Source: Sanguinoderma infundibulare
Lineage: Eukaryota > Basidiomycota > Agaricomycetes > Polyporales > Polyporaceae
Reading direction: 5' to 3'
Assembly: GCA_032821775.1 (NCBI GenBank)
Contig: JAVLRN010000005.1
Location: forward strand, 1,488,001 to 1,552,000
Length of the DNA: 64,000 nt
A model generated the notes under the pieces. It ran no database searches and was not told the DNA's origin. It saw only the letters and a list, made by a program, of their open reading frames with translations. This document shows, piece after piece, positions 47,681 through 59,507 of the stretch (its first letter is position 1; each line of letters starts with the position of its first letter). A program made the position numbers and the translations under genes.

Positions 47681-48973
47681 GATGAATTATGGCCGCCAGG
47701 GTTGCTAGAAGTATGAGGATGGTGGAGTGAGGCAAGGTTACAGCTATAAGGTGTAGGCGCTGTGCGCTGCGCACTGCGCTGGCGTGTGCCCAAAACCGAG
47801 CTCATCTCAAGTCTCTGGCGCCCTACGCTGCCACTAGGACCGCCCACATGCTTGACCTCACGCTGGAGCCTGGATGAACACAAGAACACGCGTCCGCGTC
47901 CTCGACTACGAATGTCAATGACCGTCGTGCTCCGTCCTGACGTCGAACCCGCCAGCGCCATGCGCTCGATCTCAGGCAGCCCTTGAACCTATTACTTCCG
48001 CGCCACGCCCAACGGTACTCCGACTTCCTGTCCAGTCGTGCGTCCCGGCGAGTGCGGAATTCGAGGTGCTCCGGACGACTCGAACGGCTTCTCGAATTTC
48101 GCTGATGCCGAGGTTCTCAGCAACGTTCCTTGCTCTCGAGCCGCTCGGCGCCGAGCGCACAGCACGTCAGGTTGGAAAATTGGTGCGTCGCCTCGGACTC
48201 AGACTGTGTCACGTCGCGGTGCCTGTGATGTCGATACCAGGTCGATACGCATGGCGCGGCAATTGAGGGCCCGGCGCCGCAGCGCGGGCTTGATAGACCG
48301 TACGTCAATAAGTCACAGATGCCTGGCAACGCGTTACACGGCGCCGGAAGGCCTCGAATCACTGGGCGGCGCTGTCAAAGCTTCGCACGCCCCGGTGCCC
48401 TCGTACCTTTCTGCCAACGGCGATATTTCAGCCTATTCAGGACAGAGGTGACGTTGTTCCGGGCGGCGTGTCAGCAGCACAATTGACCTCCATACTTATT
48501 CCTCGTTTTGCGCTTTCTAAGGCCGGCGGTCCAAGGCTGGCTGGGATTGGGCAAGGCAGGTAAAAGGCCTAGCCCGGTTGCGCTGCGGTCCTGGAGGCGA
48601 ATATTATTTGACATCGAGTGCGCATGTAGGCGCACGCCGTCCGACGCAGGAGACGTAGGGCGGCTCCGGCGGAGGCCGAGGGTATGGAAGAATAAAAAGG
48701 CGACGGTTGGGAATTTGCGCCTTCTTCGTCCCTTGCGTTGTCTTTGCGGTCTCCATCACCCACCCTCTTTTCTCCCGCTCTCCTCCCCACCTCGCCTCCG
48801 AGGCGTGCTTTCGACGGTGAGTAGCCCTATCAATTTCTCCCGTCCAACACGACAGGTCTTGACCTTCACTTCACGTCCGGTTCGACAGCAGTCGCTCTCT
48901 TAAATTCTACACTCCCTACCCTCTCATTCCTTGAGCCCGCTCCCTTGCGTCGCAGCCCCCGCATTCAAACACC
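47681..48973. other. 1.3-kb intergenic, no gene seen
   Basis: Divergent spacer between SCAMP and the secreted protein gene. Several open frames of 60-137 codons overlap on both strands, but none has a family signature. It becomes C/T-rich shortly before the start at 48974. Confidence 0.45.
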
Positions 48974-50015
48974 ATGCACTTCCTCACCCTCGCCTCCGTC
49001 GCTTTCACTGCCGCTGCCGGTGTCTCTGCCATCGTAATCCCCCACAACCACGGTCACGTCGCCCGTCTTGAGAAGCCTGCCACGTACTACCAGGGCTATC
49101 TCGAGAACTACGACGTCTACCACGCCCGGTACTTGGCTCTCGACTGCGAGGCCAAGCACAACACGACCTTTTTCGACGCATGCTGCCATCCTATGCTCGT
49201 AAGTCGCATCTAGATCTACCGAGGATCCTCATCTTGATATGTGTTACTAACTTTGCTACCACCATCTGTTGTAGGCCACCGAGACGCTCGCCAAGAACCG
49301 CGCGCCCGAGTGCAACCCGGCCAACCTCGTTTCGTCCACCGTCTCATCTGCCGCGCCTACCCAGACCGACGACGATGACTGCGGGGACGAGGACGACGAG
49401 CCCACTAGCTCCGTGAAGCCCTCCGCCGCTCATGTTACCACCTCAACCCCCTCGTCTTCGACTCACAAAGAGGCCCCCACCACAACGCAAGCTCCTGCCA
49501 CCACCCCCACGTCGACCCAAGCTCCTCCCACCACTCACACTTCTTCCACCCACTCGACGACGCATTCCACCGCCTCGGCCACGACGACCAAGACAAGCGC
49601 AAAGCCCGCCGCCACCACCACCACCAGCTCTTCGAGCGGTGACTTCACCGGTGGTCAAGCCACCTTCTTCTTCCAGGGTGGTCAGGCTGGTGCTTGCGGT
49701 ACCGTTCACCCCGACAGTGCCTTTATTGCTGCTCTCCGTAAGTTGAGGCCCCTTGTCAGTGCACGTTGATCGGGATTACTGATGATCATCACAGAGACTG
49801 AGCGTTACGGCGACCTCTCCCAACAGTCTCCCAACTGCGGTCGTAAGATCACACTGACCAACACCAAGAACGGCAAGAGCGTCACCGTCACTGTTGCTGA
49901 TGCCTGCCCGACCTGCGGTAACGAGAACGACCTCGACCTCTCCGTTGCCGCGTTCACCGCGATCGCCACCGAGGAGGAGGGCGAAGTGCCCATCGTGTGG
50001 AAGTTTGACGACTAA
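48974..50015 (+). CDS. secreted RlpA-like double-psi beta-barrel protein
   Basis: Three exons, 48974-49198, 49275-49737, 49795-50015 (909 nt, 302 residues). N-terminal signal peptide (MHFLTLASVAFTAAAGVSA). A short Cys-containing segment with YDVYHARYLALDCEAKHN follows. Then come about 100 residues of Thr/Ser/Pro-rich linker, likely O-glycosylated. Last is a C-terminal barwin/expansin-like domain: GGQATFFFQGGQAGACGTVH, CGRKITL, VTVADACPTCGNENDLDLS, FTAIA, ending VPIVWKFDD. The ACGT and D-L-D-L-S positions are typical of the DPBB fold used in expansins, cerato-platanin relatives and Rare-lipoprotein-A. No cellulose-binding domain. Role probably in cell-wall modification or surface interaction; activity unproven. 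Confidence 0.88.
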
Positions 50016-50561
50016 GCTGCACGCCATCGTGCAGCCCCCATCAACTCACCCATTTCTCGTCCTTTTCTGGGTTCTGGTTATACCATACTGTTCAAGTCAG
50101 GCCTAGTGCCGCAAGTATCGTCTGGGAGTGGATGACAGCGAGATGTTGAGATGAGACTGACGACCCCGGAGGCGGAGGGATCTACGCAACCTCTCGCCGT
50201 TCATCCGTTACGATACCCTTTACATGTTTTTGCGCTCTCCAATCTGTAGCGGGAGCCTGCTTCATGCTACCCACCGGTGTATAGCTCTGATTTGATATCG
50301 TTATCCTGGCTGTCGTCCTGGCCGTGTTATAGACGAATATATATTGATACTGCACATAGTATGACACTGAAATTGGCATAAGGTTGCCATGTGGACTGGA
50401 ACAAGATCGGAATGTTCGTCGGCAAAGTAGTGATCGGTCGCACATATTAATGACGTCGCCGCCGTGGACACGCGCCATGTCCGAGTGCCGACGTCGAACG
50501 ACTTAGATGCAGCCACGGCTCTTCATGCCCTTCTGAATTCGATCAATCCTCCAAGTTAGCC
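50016..50561. other. intergenic, no gene seen
   Basis: 546 bp between the secreted protein gene and the COQ11-like gene, both on the plus strand. It holds a terminator region and a promoter; no repeats noticed. Confidence 0.4.
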
Positions 50562-51928
50562 ATGCAGCCCATTGCTCAGAAGATCTTGGTCGTCGGAGGG
50601 AACGGCTTCGTCGGTTCGTCCACCCTTGCCTTGAACACTACCATGTGACCTCATGGAATGTCCAGGGTCCGCCGTGTGTAGGACGGCTCTCGCCCGCGGC
50701 ATGCAAGTCGCCAGCATTAGGTACGTCCATCAACATACTTGGGCCATGAGCGTCGCTCATGGTAGCATATTCGCTCGCGAACGCAGTCCGTCAGGCAAAC
50801 CTTGGCAGACCCCAAAGGGTCACACGCCCGCTTGGGTGTCCAGAGTGTGGTCCCACCTCACCTCCGCTCTCCTGTCGATACTCATATACGATCGCATCGC
50901 CCGTACGGTATACAGGTAGAATGGCACAAGGGCAACGCGCTCGAGCCGGAGACGTACGAACACCTCCTCCCTGAGGCGACCGCGGTCGTGCATACGATCG
51001 GCACGCTGTTTGAGAAGTCCGGGTATAAGAGTGCGCTGAAGGACGGGAACGTGCCGCGGTTCGTGAGCAGTGTCGCTGCGGGCATCAGCGGCGGAGGGGT
51101 GTCTGCGAACCCGCTGGAGAGGGAGCAGAAAAAGAGGGAGGGGAGCTACGAGGTGCTGAACCGGGACACCGGTGAGTCCTTGGTGTGGCCCTCGCGCGAG
51201 TGTGCGCCGCTCAATGATTGCGCACTCGCCTTTCGCTCGTTAATGGCTCTTTGCGCGCCCGGAACAAGCGTTGCGCGTGTGCGAGGCGTTCCTCAAGTCC
51301 ACGCCGACCGTCAAGACGACCGGACCCCGTGCGTTCATCTACATCTCCGCGGAAGACTGCAACCGCCCCCTCGTGCCCGCCGGCTACATCGAAACCAAGC
51401 GCGAAGCGGAGCTCCTCATCGAGAAGATGGTCCAAGAGCGTCCCGAGTTCCGTTCGGTGTACATTCGGCCCAGTGCGTTTCCTTCCTCCTCTTCCTCCAG
51501 TCGTCCCAGTCCGGCGAAGTGTGCGTCAGGCTCACCGCGTTCAACTCATTCTCGCAGCCCTCATCTACCACCCCCATTTCCGCCCCATGATCTCCCCACT
51601 CGCGGCGCTTCTCGACCTCTCCGCGACGATCCACGCCAAGGTTCCGGCGGGGTTCCCCACCCCGTCCGCTCTGCTCCGCACGCTCGGGTCCCTCGTGCCA
51701 CGGCCTGCGTCGGCACGCGAGTCCCTCGTGGACTCTCCGTTTGACTCGATGGCGCGCGTGCTCACGCTTCCGCCCATACACGTCGACCATGTCGCCGAGG
51801 CGGTCTGCATCGCGGCGGACAACGCGCGGACGGACGTGCGCGGGGCTTATGGGTTGGAAGCTCTAAGGGACCTCATCGGCTGGCACCAGAAGGGCCGGCC
51901 ACAGCAGCAGGCGGGTACGCATGCATAA
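50562..51928 (+). CDS. NAD(P)-binding protein, Coq11/NDUFA9-like
   Basis: Atypical short-chain dehydrogenase resembling yeast Coq11 (YLR290C), a component of the mitochondrial coenzyme Q synthome. Six exons, 50562-50613, 50666-50720, 50787-50844, 50916-51171, 51269-51472, 51558-51928 (996 nt, 331 residues). Rossmann motif VVGGNGFVGSAVC near residue 10, then ASISSSGKPW, VEWHKGNALEP, AVVHTIGTL, and the second half with FIYISAED, GYIETKREAEL (a YxxxK-like pair) and DHVAEAVCIAA. No clear presequence, which is common in this family. Intron 2 carries a 9-bp perfect hairpin. The acceptors at introns 4 and 5 are chosen by frame and are slightly less certain. Confidence 0.82.
50744..50762. repeat. 9-bp perfect inverted repeat inside an intron
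   Basis: CCATGAGCG at 50744-50752 and CGCTCATGG at 50754-50762 with a single T between them, in the middle of a 66-bp intron of the COQ11-like gene. It could fold in the pre-mRNA and bring the splice sites closer. Confidence 0.75.
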
Positions 51929-52107
51929 AGCAGCGACTGCTGGTTTTTCTCTCCGTAGGTGGTACAAGTACTGTACATAATTGTCCGTAATTGTTCGACA
52001 CACCCCTCAGACAAACAGTATCACCGCTGAATCCCAGGCCTTCTCGAGTCTTTTCATCGCTCCAAGTTTCCGGGGCAGCCGCTGCTTCCAGGTTTGATTG
52101 TGCGCCT

Positions 52108-53722
52108 TCAGCACTCTTGCTGTTCTGCGACCGTACCAACAGGCAGAGAAAGGGAGGCAACTGCCTGATAGCTCCGACTCAAATCCTGTCACGAATGATA
52201 ATAAAACAGCAAACCCGCTTACCTCCCACCGAGAAGGGACCTTCGCCTTCTCTTCAGCATCCGAGAGGCCTGCGAGGTTGAAGTAGTACCGCGAGATGGT
52301 CAGCGGCATTAAGCTGGCCAACAACAACTTGAGCAAGGTCATTCTTCACTTAAGGGGCAGACGATACGATGGCCACGTACATCCAGATCATCACGCAGAA
52401 GTCGGCATAAGGCGTAGAGTCGGTGAAGTACGTGCCCACGGCGACGATGTTGATGAACATCATCATCCTGGATCGTCCAACCGTCAGCGGTCAACAGGAT
52501 GCAATGATGCACAGCTGGACGGCGGCACCGGCAAGGAACCAGGGGGGCCTGACTTACGTGAAATAGACGATCCCATCGCGGACGATCAGCTGCGTGAACT
52601 TGAGCATCGAAAATCCTGTCCGGCCGAGGACGACGGTCGCCGTTCGCAGCAGGATCACTGCGATGATCATGCCTTCCGCGATGATGTACGGGACGTTGGT
52701 GAGCATGCCGACTGGGTGGATTGTCAAGTATGGTGCTAGCAGAGTCGGTGAAACCACTCACGCCTGGTGGGTCAAAAACATGAGGCCGTTGTATAGAGAA
52801 CGACATCGCAATATGCTTACTGGTGAAATTCGGACGACGACATATTTCCGTGGGAGAAGCAGAACGGCGGATGGGGTGCCAGCGGAATCGAACCCACGCC
52901 CAACTGAAGTACAGCAATGGCCGCCTATGAGGTTTGGGGCACGTCAGTGGTCGAACGAGTGCTTTCTCGGTGATTTCGTACGATGTTCGTCCCAACTGGG
53001 AACAAGGATAGCAGGACCGCGGCGAGCGTGAGGAAGATATTCGAGCCGCTAACGGGGTACATCCGCAGACCGGCGAACGCTAGAAGGACACGGAAGTCGG
53101 GTCAACTCGTGTATGTGACCAGTGTTTCAAACAACACCCACCGGCCCAGACGACAAACTGAAGTAGCGTCACAGCCCGTTGGAACATGTTCAGGGTGACG
53201 CAACTACCATCGTCGTTCAATAAAAGTCGTCGCAAACTTTGGAGAGAAAAAAACAGACCTCTGGAAGTCGATGTGAATCACTCGGACTCTGTAGAGACAA
53301 GACAGCCACGTACAAATTGGGATGCAGGGAGAATGACGGGCAAGACGAGGCCCAAGCTTTGCAGGGGCGCCAGATATCGGTTGAGGAAGAAGATGACCTT
53401 GGCCCACGTCAGTCGACGGGACCAGATATAGCGAACTTCGAGGTCGAAGGTGATCAGATACTCGTAGAACATTACCACTTGGCAAGAGAGGCAATTTGAG
53501 TTTGCGACAGCGTTGTTCATACCTGCCAGCAGCTTACCGAGGATTGCCATGCCCATGTACTGTGTAACCTGCCTATGGAGGGCTATATCATTAGACCCTG
53601 CTGAGGAAAGGGTACGGAAGGGCGAGGAGTACTCACGCGTTCTCGAAGTACTGGAGCACCTCAAGGGCAACTTCTGTTACCTCACCCTTTGAAGGACTGT
53701 CGGGACCAGAGGGTGAAGACAT
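52108..53722 (-). CDS. DUF6533-family seven-helix membrane protein
   Basis: Family of basidiomycete-expanded, GPCR-like integral membrane proteins of unknown function. Start at 53722 (MSSPSGPDSPSKGE). Supported exons are 53722-53637, 53572-53538, 53477 to about 53345, 53203-53142, 53079-52982, 52924-52821, 52711-52558, 52467-52383, 52313-52223 and a short last exon ending at 52108. Key motif is FYEYLITFDLEVRYIW with FFLNRY, the DUF6533 core. Later helices: AVLLSLFPVGTNI, YIIAEGMIIAVILLR, and a C-terminal block MPLTISRYYFNL. Two joins are unresolved: around 53210-53345, and at 52712-52820, where a two-nucleotide exon would be required. So the gene is either imperfectly modelled or slightly damaged. 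The family is certain; the detailed exons are not. Confidence 0.75.
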
Positions 53723-55024
53723 GTTGGAAGAGGACGGTAGGTCGAGTGGAACTAATGAGGCCAGCTAGAGAAGGTCAATGTCGCAGGAGCTCAATATATA
53801 GACATGCTCACTCACATCACTTCCTTGTCGTGAAGGCAAGTCTACATCAAAGAACCAGCCGCACCAGTGTCATCTACAGGTCTTCTCGAGATGTATCTTC
53901 GTCTGGGTGCTGTCTGGGACTGCAGGAGCACGACGGAGAAGCCAATAGGCTCCATCGTTGTCTATGGAAGCGAAAACGAGGATATTAGCACAAGTGCTCG
54001 CTAGCTACATTGCACGCCGATGGTCTTGGACATCTACGAACCTGCCCGGGCCCGCTGTTCACGCATGCATTGCTCCCGTATGCAGTGTGTTTGTGAGAAG
54101 TCCGCAGGTATCGAGTTTGATGATGGCAAATCTGACTGCTGAACGTCTGTCCGTTTCATATTGGAAGAGAAGCGCCTCACAACCATGGAAAGACGTGGTA
54201 CGCGTTGAGTTCACGTTTGTCACCTGTACAAAGCTGTGAGCATCTATGATAGAAAAATGAAACAAGAATTACGCTCTTACGTAGCCCACCTCGTGCTCAA
54301 TGAATTCTCTACGCATAGTATAACCTACGCATCGAGGGCCCCCGCCATGACCTGGTGCTGGGTATCGGATCGCGAAGAGGGAGAGACATACTGTACGGTA
54401 GTCCGAGTCGTCCTGGTGCAGGACACTGGCAGGCGAGGGGCCGGAAGCGGTGGACCGTCGGACCGATGTGAACGTATATGTGGCGCAAGGGTTTCGCCGC
54501 TGCATTGATTCCCAGAGCTAGCCAGACTCCGTTGTACTTAGTGACCGCCTGCACGTCCAGACACGTTCAGGTCGCATGCAGTTGGGTCCGGGCAGGATGA
54601 GACCCGCCTAGAATAGTGGGCTGACTGGCTGTGAGAGCGCTGGCGGGCTGGTGAATAATCGCGTGACGGCGCAGAGAATTATTGGGGAGGCGGCAGGCCA
54701 AGCCCCAGGAGACAGGGGCGGCCGAGTGCCGACGTCGTCCTTCTCTCCATCCCATTACCATTCTACTCCGCGTTCGCCCTCCCTCTCCCACCCTTCCGTC
54801 TAGGTGAGACGTCGTTGCCGGGTCGCTGAGGTAGGCAAGCACGTCCTCGCTCCCCCAAGCTCCTTAAATAACGTGCGTACACGGTGGGACCACCTTTCTC
54901 CGCAATTCGTTCGGAATCGCGCCTGGGTCGGAAACACTGCTCGCCCAGTCGGGAGCCGCAGGCCTGTTCCTGTTCCTCGCCGGAGAGATTCCTACCACTC
55001 TGCAAATCCGTTGTTCCGTAGAAC
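53723..55024. other. 1.3-kb intergenic, no gene seen
   Basis: Divergent spacer between the DUF6533 gene and the adenylate kinase gene. Small open frames only, none with recognisable features. Confidence 0.45.
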
Positions 55025-56414
55025 ATGTCGGTCCCGAGCTCCCTCTCCCCCCTCTTTCGGCCGAACCTCCTCGCATCCGCGTCCCCCGCGAGGCTTGTCG
55101 GTTCCGCACGCGCTCCCAGACTTAAACATACCGTGCGGGCCATCAGCCAGTCCCCCGCATCGCACAAGGCCATCCCGTTCGCGCTCAACACCGGTCGTGC
55201 GGACACTGCGCCCGCCAGTAGGGTTGGCCATGGAGAGTCCAAGGCGCGCACGTTGCGGATGATCATGTTCGGTGAGTTTGTCTGTCCTGTTCTTACGACG
55301 CGCCTTGCGGCGTTGGCTTTCTGGATGCTGTTGGGCATGACGTCGCGTGAGCGCGTGTGTTAGGTACCGCGCATGATGAGACCGGGAAATGTCAATCTAA
55401 CTTTGATTTGTGTTTATCCTGTGGCAGGAAAACCGGGTGCGGGCAAGGGTACGCTTTCATCACGTTTGGTCAAGAAGTATGATATCGTGTCGCTCTCCAC
55501 TGGCGACCTCTTACGGCAACATATTGCGGAAAGGTCCGTTTCTCTGTCCCATCATTCTTTCCGTGTCGTTGATGGGAGACATCATCATCAAGGACCGAAG
55601 TCGGTTTAATGGCAGAGGAGATCGTTGCAGCAGGCGGTCTTATCCCTGATGATATCATGCTCAAGGTCGCAACAAGTAAACTTGACCTATTGCACAATAA
55701 GGTCTGTTTCAAGGCTCTCATGCTGTGTGTTGCGAAGCCAACGTTGGGGTTAGCATTGGATTTTGGATGGTTTCCCCCGGACTCTCGGTCAGGGCAAGCT
55801 TCTTGATGAACACCTTGCGTGAGTCTTCCTGGAACTTGCTCATTATTGCCGGCCTCTCAATATACAATGCATTCAGACGGCAAGGGACACCGATGAGCCT
55901 CGTTATTAACCTCGATGTCCCGGACGACGTGATCCTGGGGCGTATCTCGGATCGATGGGTTCATCTACCCTCCGGACGTGTATACAACCTGTCATATAAC
56001 CCACCAAAGGTGGCAGGTCACGACGATGAGACCGGAGAGCCTCTCACGAAGCGTCCAGACGATAATCCGGTACGTAAACTTGCTGCGCCAACGTACGTAT
56101 CCAACCCTCAACGTCATCGTCCAATCATGCAGGAGATCTTCGCCCGTCGTCTGGAGCAGTTCTACGCTTCGACTTCGCCGCTTCTCGCTTACTACACCTC
56201 TCGGGCAGGGAATGCACCATCAACGAAGCTCGTCTCCCTCTCCGGTCGCACGTCGGACGAGATCTGGCCTCAGCTTGAGAGTGTCATCCGGACGAACTTC
56301 CCTTTGGTCAAGGAACGCCTGGAGAGCAAGCGTCGTACAAGCTTGTCGGAAGCCGTTTTGGCTCGGCACGACCAGGACCTGAAGGAAAAGGTCAAAGTTC
56401 CACTCAAGGGCTAA
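55025..56414 (+). CDS. adenylate kinase / nucleoside monophosphate kinase, mitochondrial
   Basis: Six exons, 55025-55271, 55428-55533, 55593-55701, 55754-55818, 55877-56069, 56133-56414 (1002 nt, 333 residues). The first about 80 residues are Arg/Ser-rich and lack acidic residues, as in a mitochondrial presequence. Then the P-loop GKPGAGKGT, STGDLLRQHI, the segment HWILDGFPRT, a long LID region beginning GRISDRWVHLPSGRVYN (long-form adenylate kinase with PSGRVYN), and RPDDNPEIFARRL. This pattern is close to yeast Adk2 and animal AK3/AK4, which use GTP and AMP in the matrix. A 156-nt first intron lies between presequence and catalytic domain. Very secure for fold; nucleotide preference is inferred. 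Confidence 0.9.
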
Positions 56415-56730
56415 CTGCAACCTTCCTCCATCGCTGCCACCTTTTATTCCCTTTGCATTCGTGTCTTTAGAGTGGTAGACGCACTTCGCCAGCCGGCTTT
56501 TGGATCCGGCATCACGTCGACATGAGGTCATATCCTCGCACGTATCCCCCATCCTCGGCTTCCGGACTTTTCCAACCAATCTGTCTGCATACCATCATGT
56601 TTACCTATCACGCACGCCTCTCTTCCTGCTGTAATTGTAGAACTCCGGTAGTCCTGATGAATATAAAACAACGAATATCTGAACTTCTACATGTGCGTCC
56701 ATGTGCGTTGATTGCGTTCCTGCGCCTCTA
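56415..56730. other. intergenic, convergent 3' flanks
   Basis: 316 bp between the stop codons of the kinase and the methyltransferase. No gene or repeat seen. Confidence 0.4.
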
Positions 56731-57970
56731 TTACCTCAAAGCGTACCTGTGAATTCAGTAATGTCAGCACAGCGGGCTACAAAGCAAGGGGGGGCATACA
56801 TTTTGACAGGGTAGAGCCCCTTCGGAAAGCCTTGCTGGATCTGCTGGTGGATGATCTTCAGGCCAGCATCCGAAAAGCTTTTCTTCCACGCAAGATCAGA
56901 CCTATGCAGAGCGCAAAGCAAGTCTGTTTAAGTCCAAGTGTTGGCGTTCTGACCACGGTGACGGAACACACCTCGTCAGACTGGAATCGCTCTCGTCAAA
57001 CACAGCGCGAGGACTGCCCTTTTCCGAACACAAGTTCTCCTTGACGAGGATGAGGCCCCTGGAAGGATCGTGCAGCGCGGCCTTGCACTTGCGGAAGAAG
57101 GCGACGAGGTCCGGATCGCTGAGCGCGCCGAGGCACCACTGACACATGATGACGTCGAACTTGCCGTCGTCGTCCAGGTCGCCCCCCACGGGCGGGACGC
57201 GGCCAACGCGGCCGAGCACGGTGACCTTTTCGGCGCTCGAGGGCGACGGGGTGGGGTGCGACGGGTCGAAATCTTGGAGGGTGGCCTGGACGAAGGTGAC
57301 GCTCTTGGACTTGTCGGCGATCCCCTTCCATGGCACGACTTCTAGGTTTCCCTCGCTGCCACTGTCTGGAATGGGGGAGCCCGAGGAGGGAGACTCGCTG
57401 GCCCTGCCGCGCCGGAGGGCCTCGCGCACGAAGGGCTCGACAGGCTCGACGAGGACGACGTCAGAGAAGAGGTGGAGGAGGACGTCCGCAGTTACGCGGC
57501 CGACGCCGGCGCCGACGTCGAGGGCGCGCGTGCGTCGCTGAGCCGGCTGGTCGGACACGCCGAGCGGGCGCACTGCGGACGGGACGGTGCAGAGGTCGGG
57601 GCGGAGGTACATGAGGAACTGGCGGGAGCCGAGGGCGTCCACCCTGGGCAACGACTGCGATCGTGCGTTTGCGTTTCAGTACTAGTCGCGCGCCATCGAA
57701 GAGCAGGCCGGTGTGGGACGTACCCCGTTCCCAAAGCCGCCTGGAGGTGAAGATCATTCAGGGAAGACGCGCGCGACGGAGGGTGGACGTACCGAGGACA
57801 CCATCGTAGTTTGCGGGCTGGGACTCCCAGTACTTGATGCCTTCTTCGACGTCGGGATCGGGCAGCAGGCGGTCTGAGGGACCATCCGAGGACATCGTTG
57901 GAACCTCGGCCAAGTTCGCAGGCGAGGATGAAGCTGCAATCAGCCCTTCGCTCGCCCCCGCTGGTGACAT
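56731..57970 (-). CDS. TAE1: alpha-N-terminal protein methyltransferase (TAE1/NTM1)
   Basis: SAM-dependent enzyme that methylates the alpha-amine of proteins starting X-Pro-Lys, including ribosomal proteins in yeast. Exons 57970-57793, 57740-57724, 57654-56972, 56901-56800 and 56746-56731 (996 nt, 331 residues). Conserved blocks: GIKYWESQPANYDGVLGGFG, then SLPRVDALGSRQFL, SAM motif ALDVGAGVGRVTADVLL, IMCQWCLGALSD, ILVKENLCS and the tail VKMYALR. Exon 2 has just 17 nt (GGFGNG). The start could also be the ATG at 57895, which drops 25 residues of low complexity. A Ser/Pro-rich insertion follows the SAM motif. Its start is only 92 bp from the divergent SWI3 start. Confidence 0.92.
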
Positions 57971-58062
57971 GACAAAATGAGGTGTGACGCGTGTGACGGA
58001 CGCGTCTGTGGCACGCGTCGCGAGCACGTCTCCCCGTCGTTTCCTCTTCTTCTAGCGCGACG
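57971..58062. promoter_or_regulatory. 92-bp bidirectional promoter TAE1/SWI3
   Basis: Only 92 bp separate the two divergent start codons when the upstream ATG (57970) of the methyltransferase is used. If 57895 is the true start, the spacer is 167 bp. Confidence 0.5.
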
Positions 58063-59507
58063 ATGGCCTCTCTGGACGACATCTGGGACGCTCCTGCCGA
58101 CTCTGTCTCTGCGGCACCACAATCTGCTCCGATAACCATTAACAATGACGACGACGCCTTGACGAGCCAGCCCAAACGGCGGCCCCGCTCGACTCTCTTT
58201 CTCGACTCTGGCTCAGAGGACGACGCACCCTCCGCGTCAACGTCCAACGCGTACTACGCGTCGAAGCCCCGTCCCTCAAAGCCAGACATCGATGCTTTCT
58301 GGGACGACCTCGACCAGCTGGACACCGGCTTCCAGGACCTCGCGCCCTCGCTTGACGTCCAAGCCTTGAAGCGGCAAGCGGACGCGAAGCTTCCCCCCCT
58401 CACACCACACCAGATTCTCCCTAGCAGCTCCCCGCCGCGAGACCATGGAGACGGCAAGGACGGAGGGAAGGACAAGTCGGATGCGAAGAAGGGGGACAAG
58501 GCCACGACGAAGAAGAACAAGCGGCACACCCTAAACGAGGGAGTGCTGCTCGGGCCCGAGGGTTTCCCTGCGCTGGTAAAGCAGGCCAAGGAGTTCAAGC
58601 CCAAAGGCAAGGGGCATGAGGTCAGTCGTGTGTTTTTGCCGTCTGTCATCGTGTCATCCTTAGAGCATCCTCCAGTTGTCTGACCTCAACAGGCTCCTGA
58701 CCGTGTACCAGTTCTGGTCACATGGGATGTACCCCAACACCCAGTTCGTGGATAACGTCCAGCGAGTCGAAAAGCTCTGCCACACCAAGCGCATGCATGT
58801 CCGTCCTCCCCACCCCTCATTCGCTCTTGGTCGCCGGGTCTGATGCCAACGTCTTACAGGTTGCCCTCGGTGTCTGGCGAGACGAAGCCAAAGGGCTCAT
58901 CAACGGCCACAAGATACCCGACCCCGACGCTTCAGACAACTCCAACAGCGACGACGGCAACGCCCGGGCCACAGACGTCCCCGTCGCGACCGAAGACGAG
59001 CGTTCCTCTCCCGCTCCCTCACGCGGACCCTCTCTCCCTCCGTCCTCTGCTTCCGAAGCCGCGTTCGATGACGACTTTGACATCGACGCAATGATCGCCG
59101 AAGACGAAGCAGCTCGCGCCCAAGCGCCTTCTACCAGTACAGGTGCCAGCATCGGCGCGTCTGCTTCTCGTCCCCAGGTTGGCGCATCCGCCGGCAAGAG
59201 CGGACCTGTGGACGAAGACGAGGAGATGTGGGACGCCGTCATGGCCGACTTCCCAGACGAGCCCTTCGTGCCTCCCGAGCGCCAGACCCCACCCCCACCG
59301 CAACCGAAGCCGAGCGTGCAAGCTGCGGACGAGGACGAAGAGATGTGGGATATAGTGAGGGAGATGGAGGCGTCGGAGTCGACGGCCAACGCGACGTCTG
59401 CCTCCGCACCCGCACTGCCGCCGTTCGAGGGGACAGCTGGTATGGCTGGTGTGGACCCCACGAGGAAGGCGTCGAACGATGAGGGTTGGGACGAAATGTA
59501 TACTTAG
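58063..59507 (+). CDS. CSM3: replication fork protection protein Swi3/Csm3 (Tipin)
   Basis: Partner of Tof1/Timeless in the fork protection complex that stabilises stalled replication forks. Three exons, 58063-58620, 58676-58798 and 58860-59507 (1329 nt, 442 residues). The Swi3 domain starts near residue 165 (LNEGVLLGPEGFPALVKQAK), continues with LSDLNRLLTVYQFWSHGMYPN, FVDNVQRVEKLCHTKRM, and ends after a third exon that starts VALGVWRDEAKG. The rest of the C-terminus is acidic and disordered with two DEDEEMWD motifs, as in other fungal Csm3. The N-terminus has WDAPAD and AFWDDLDQLD. Exon joins are unambiguous. Confidence 0.9.

Noticed and set aside
47762..48451. Several 60-137 codon frames upstream of the secreted protein gene
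   Set aside because: Overlapping on both strands, no motifs, no supporting splice signals.
52856..53014. SINE interpretation of the segment shared with 35556-35693, because of a B-box-like GGGTTCGATTCC
   Set aside because: The shared segment is explained as exon-intron-exon of a DUF6533 gene; the box-like string lies in coding sequence and no tRNA-like fold or common element ends are present.
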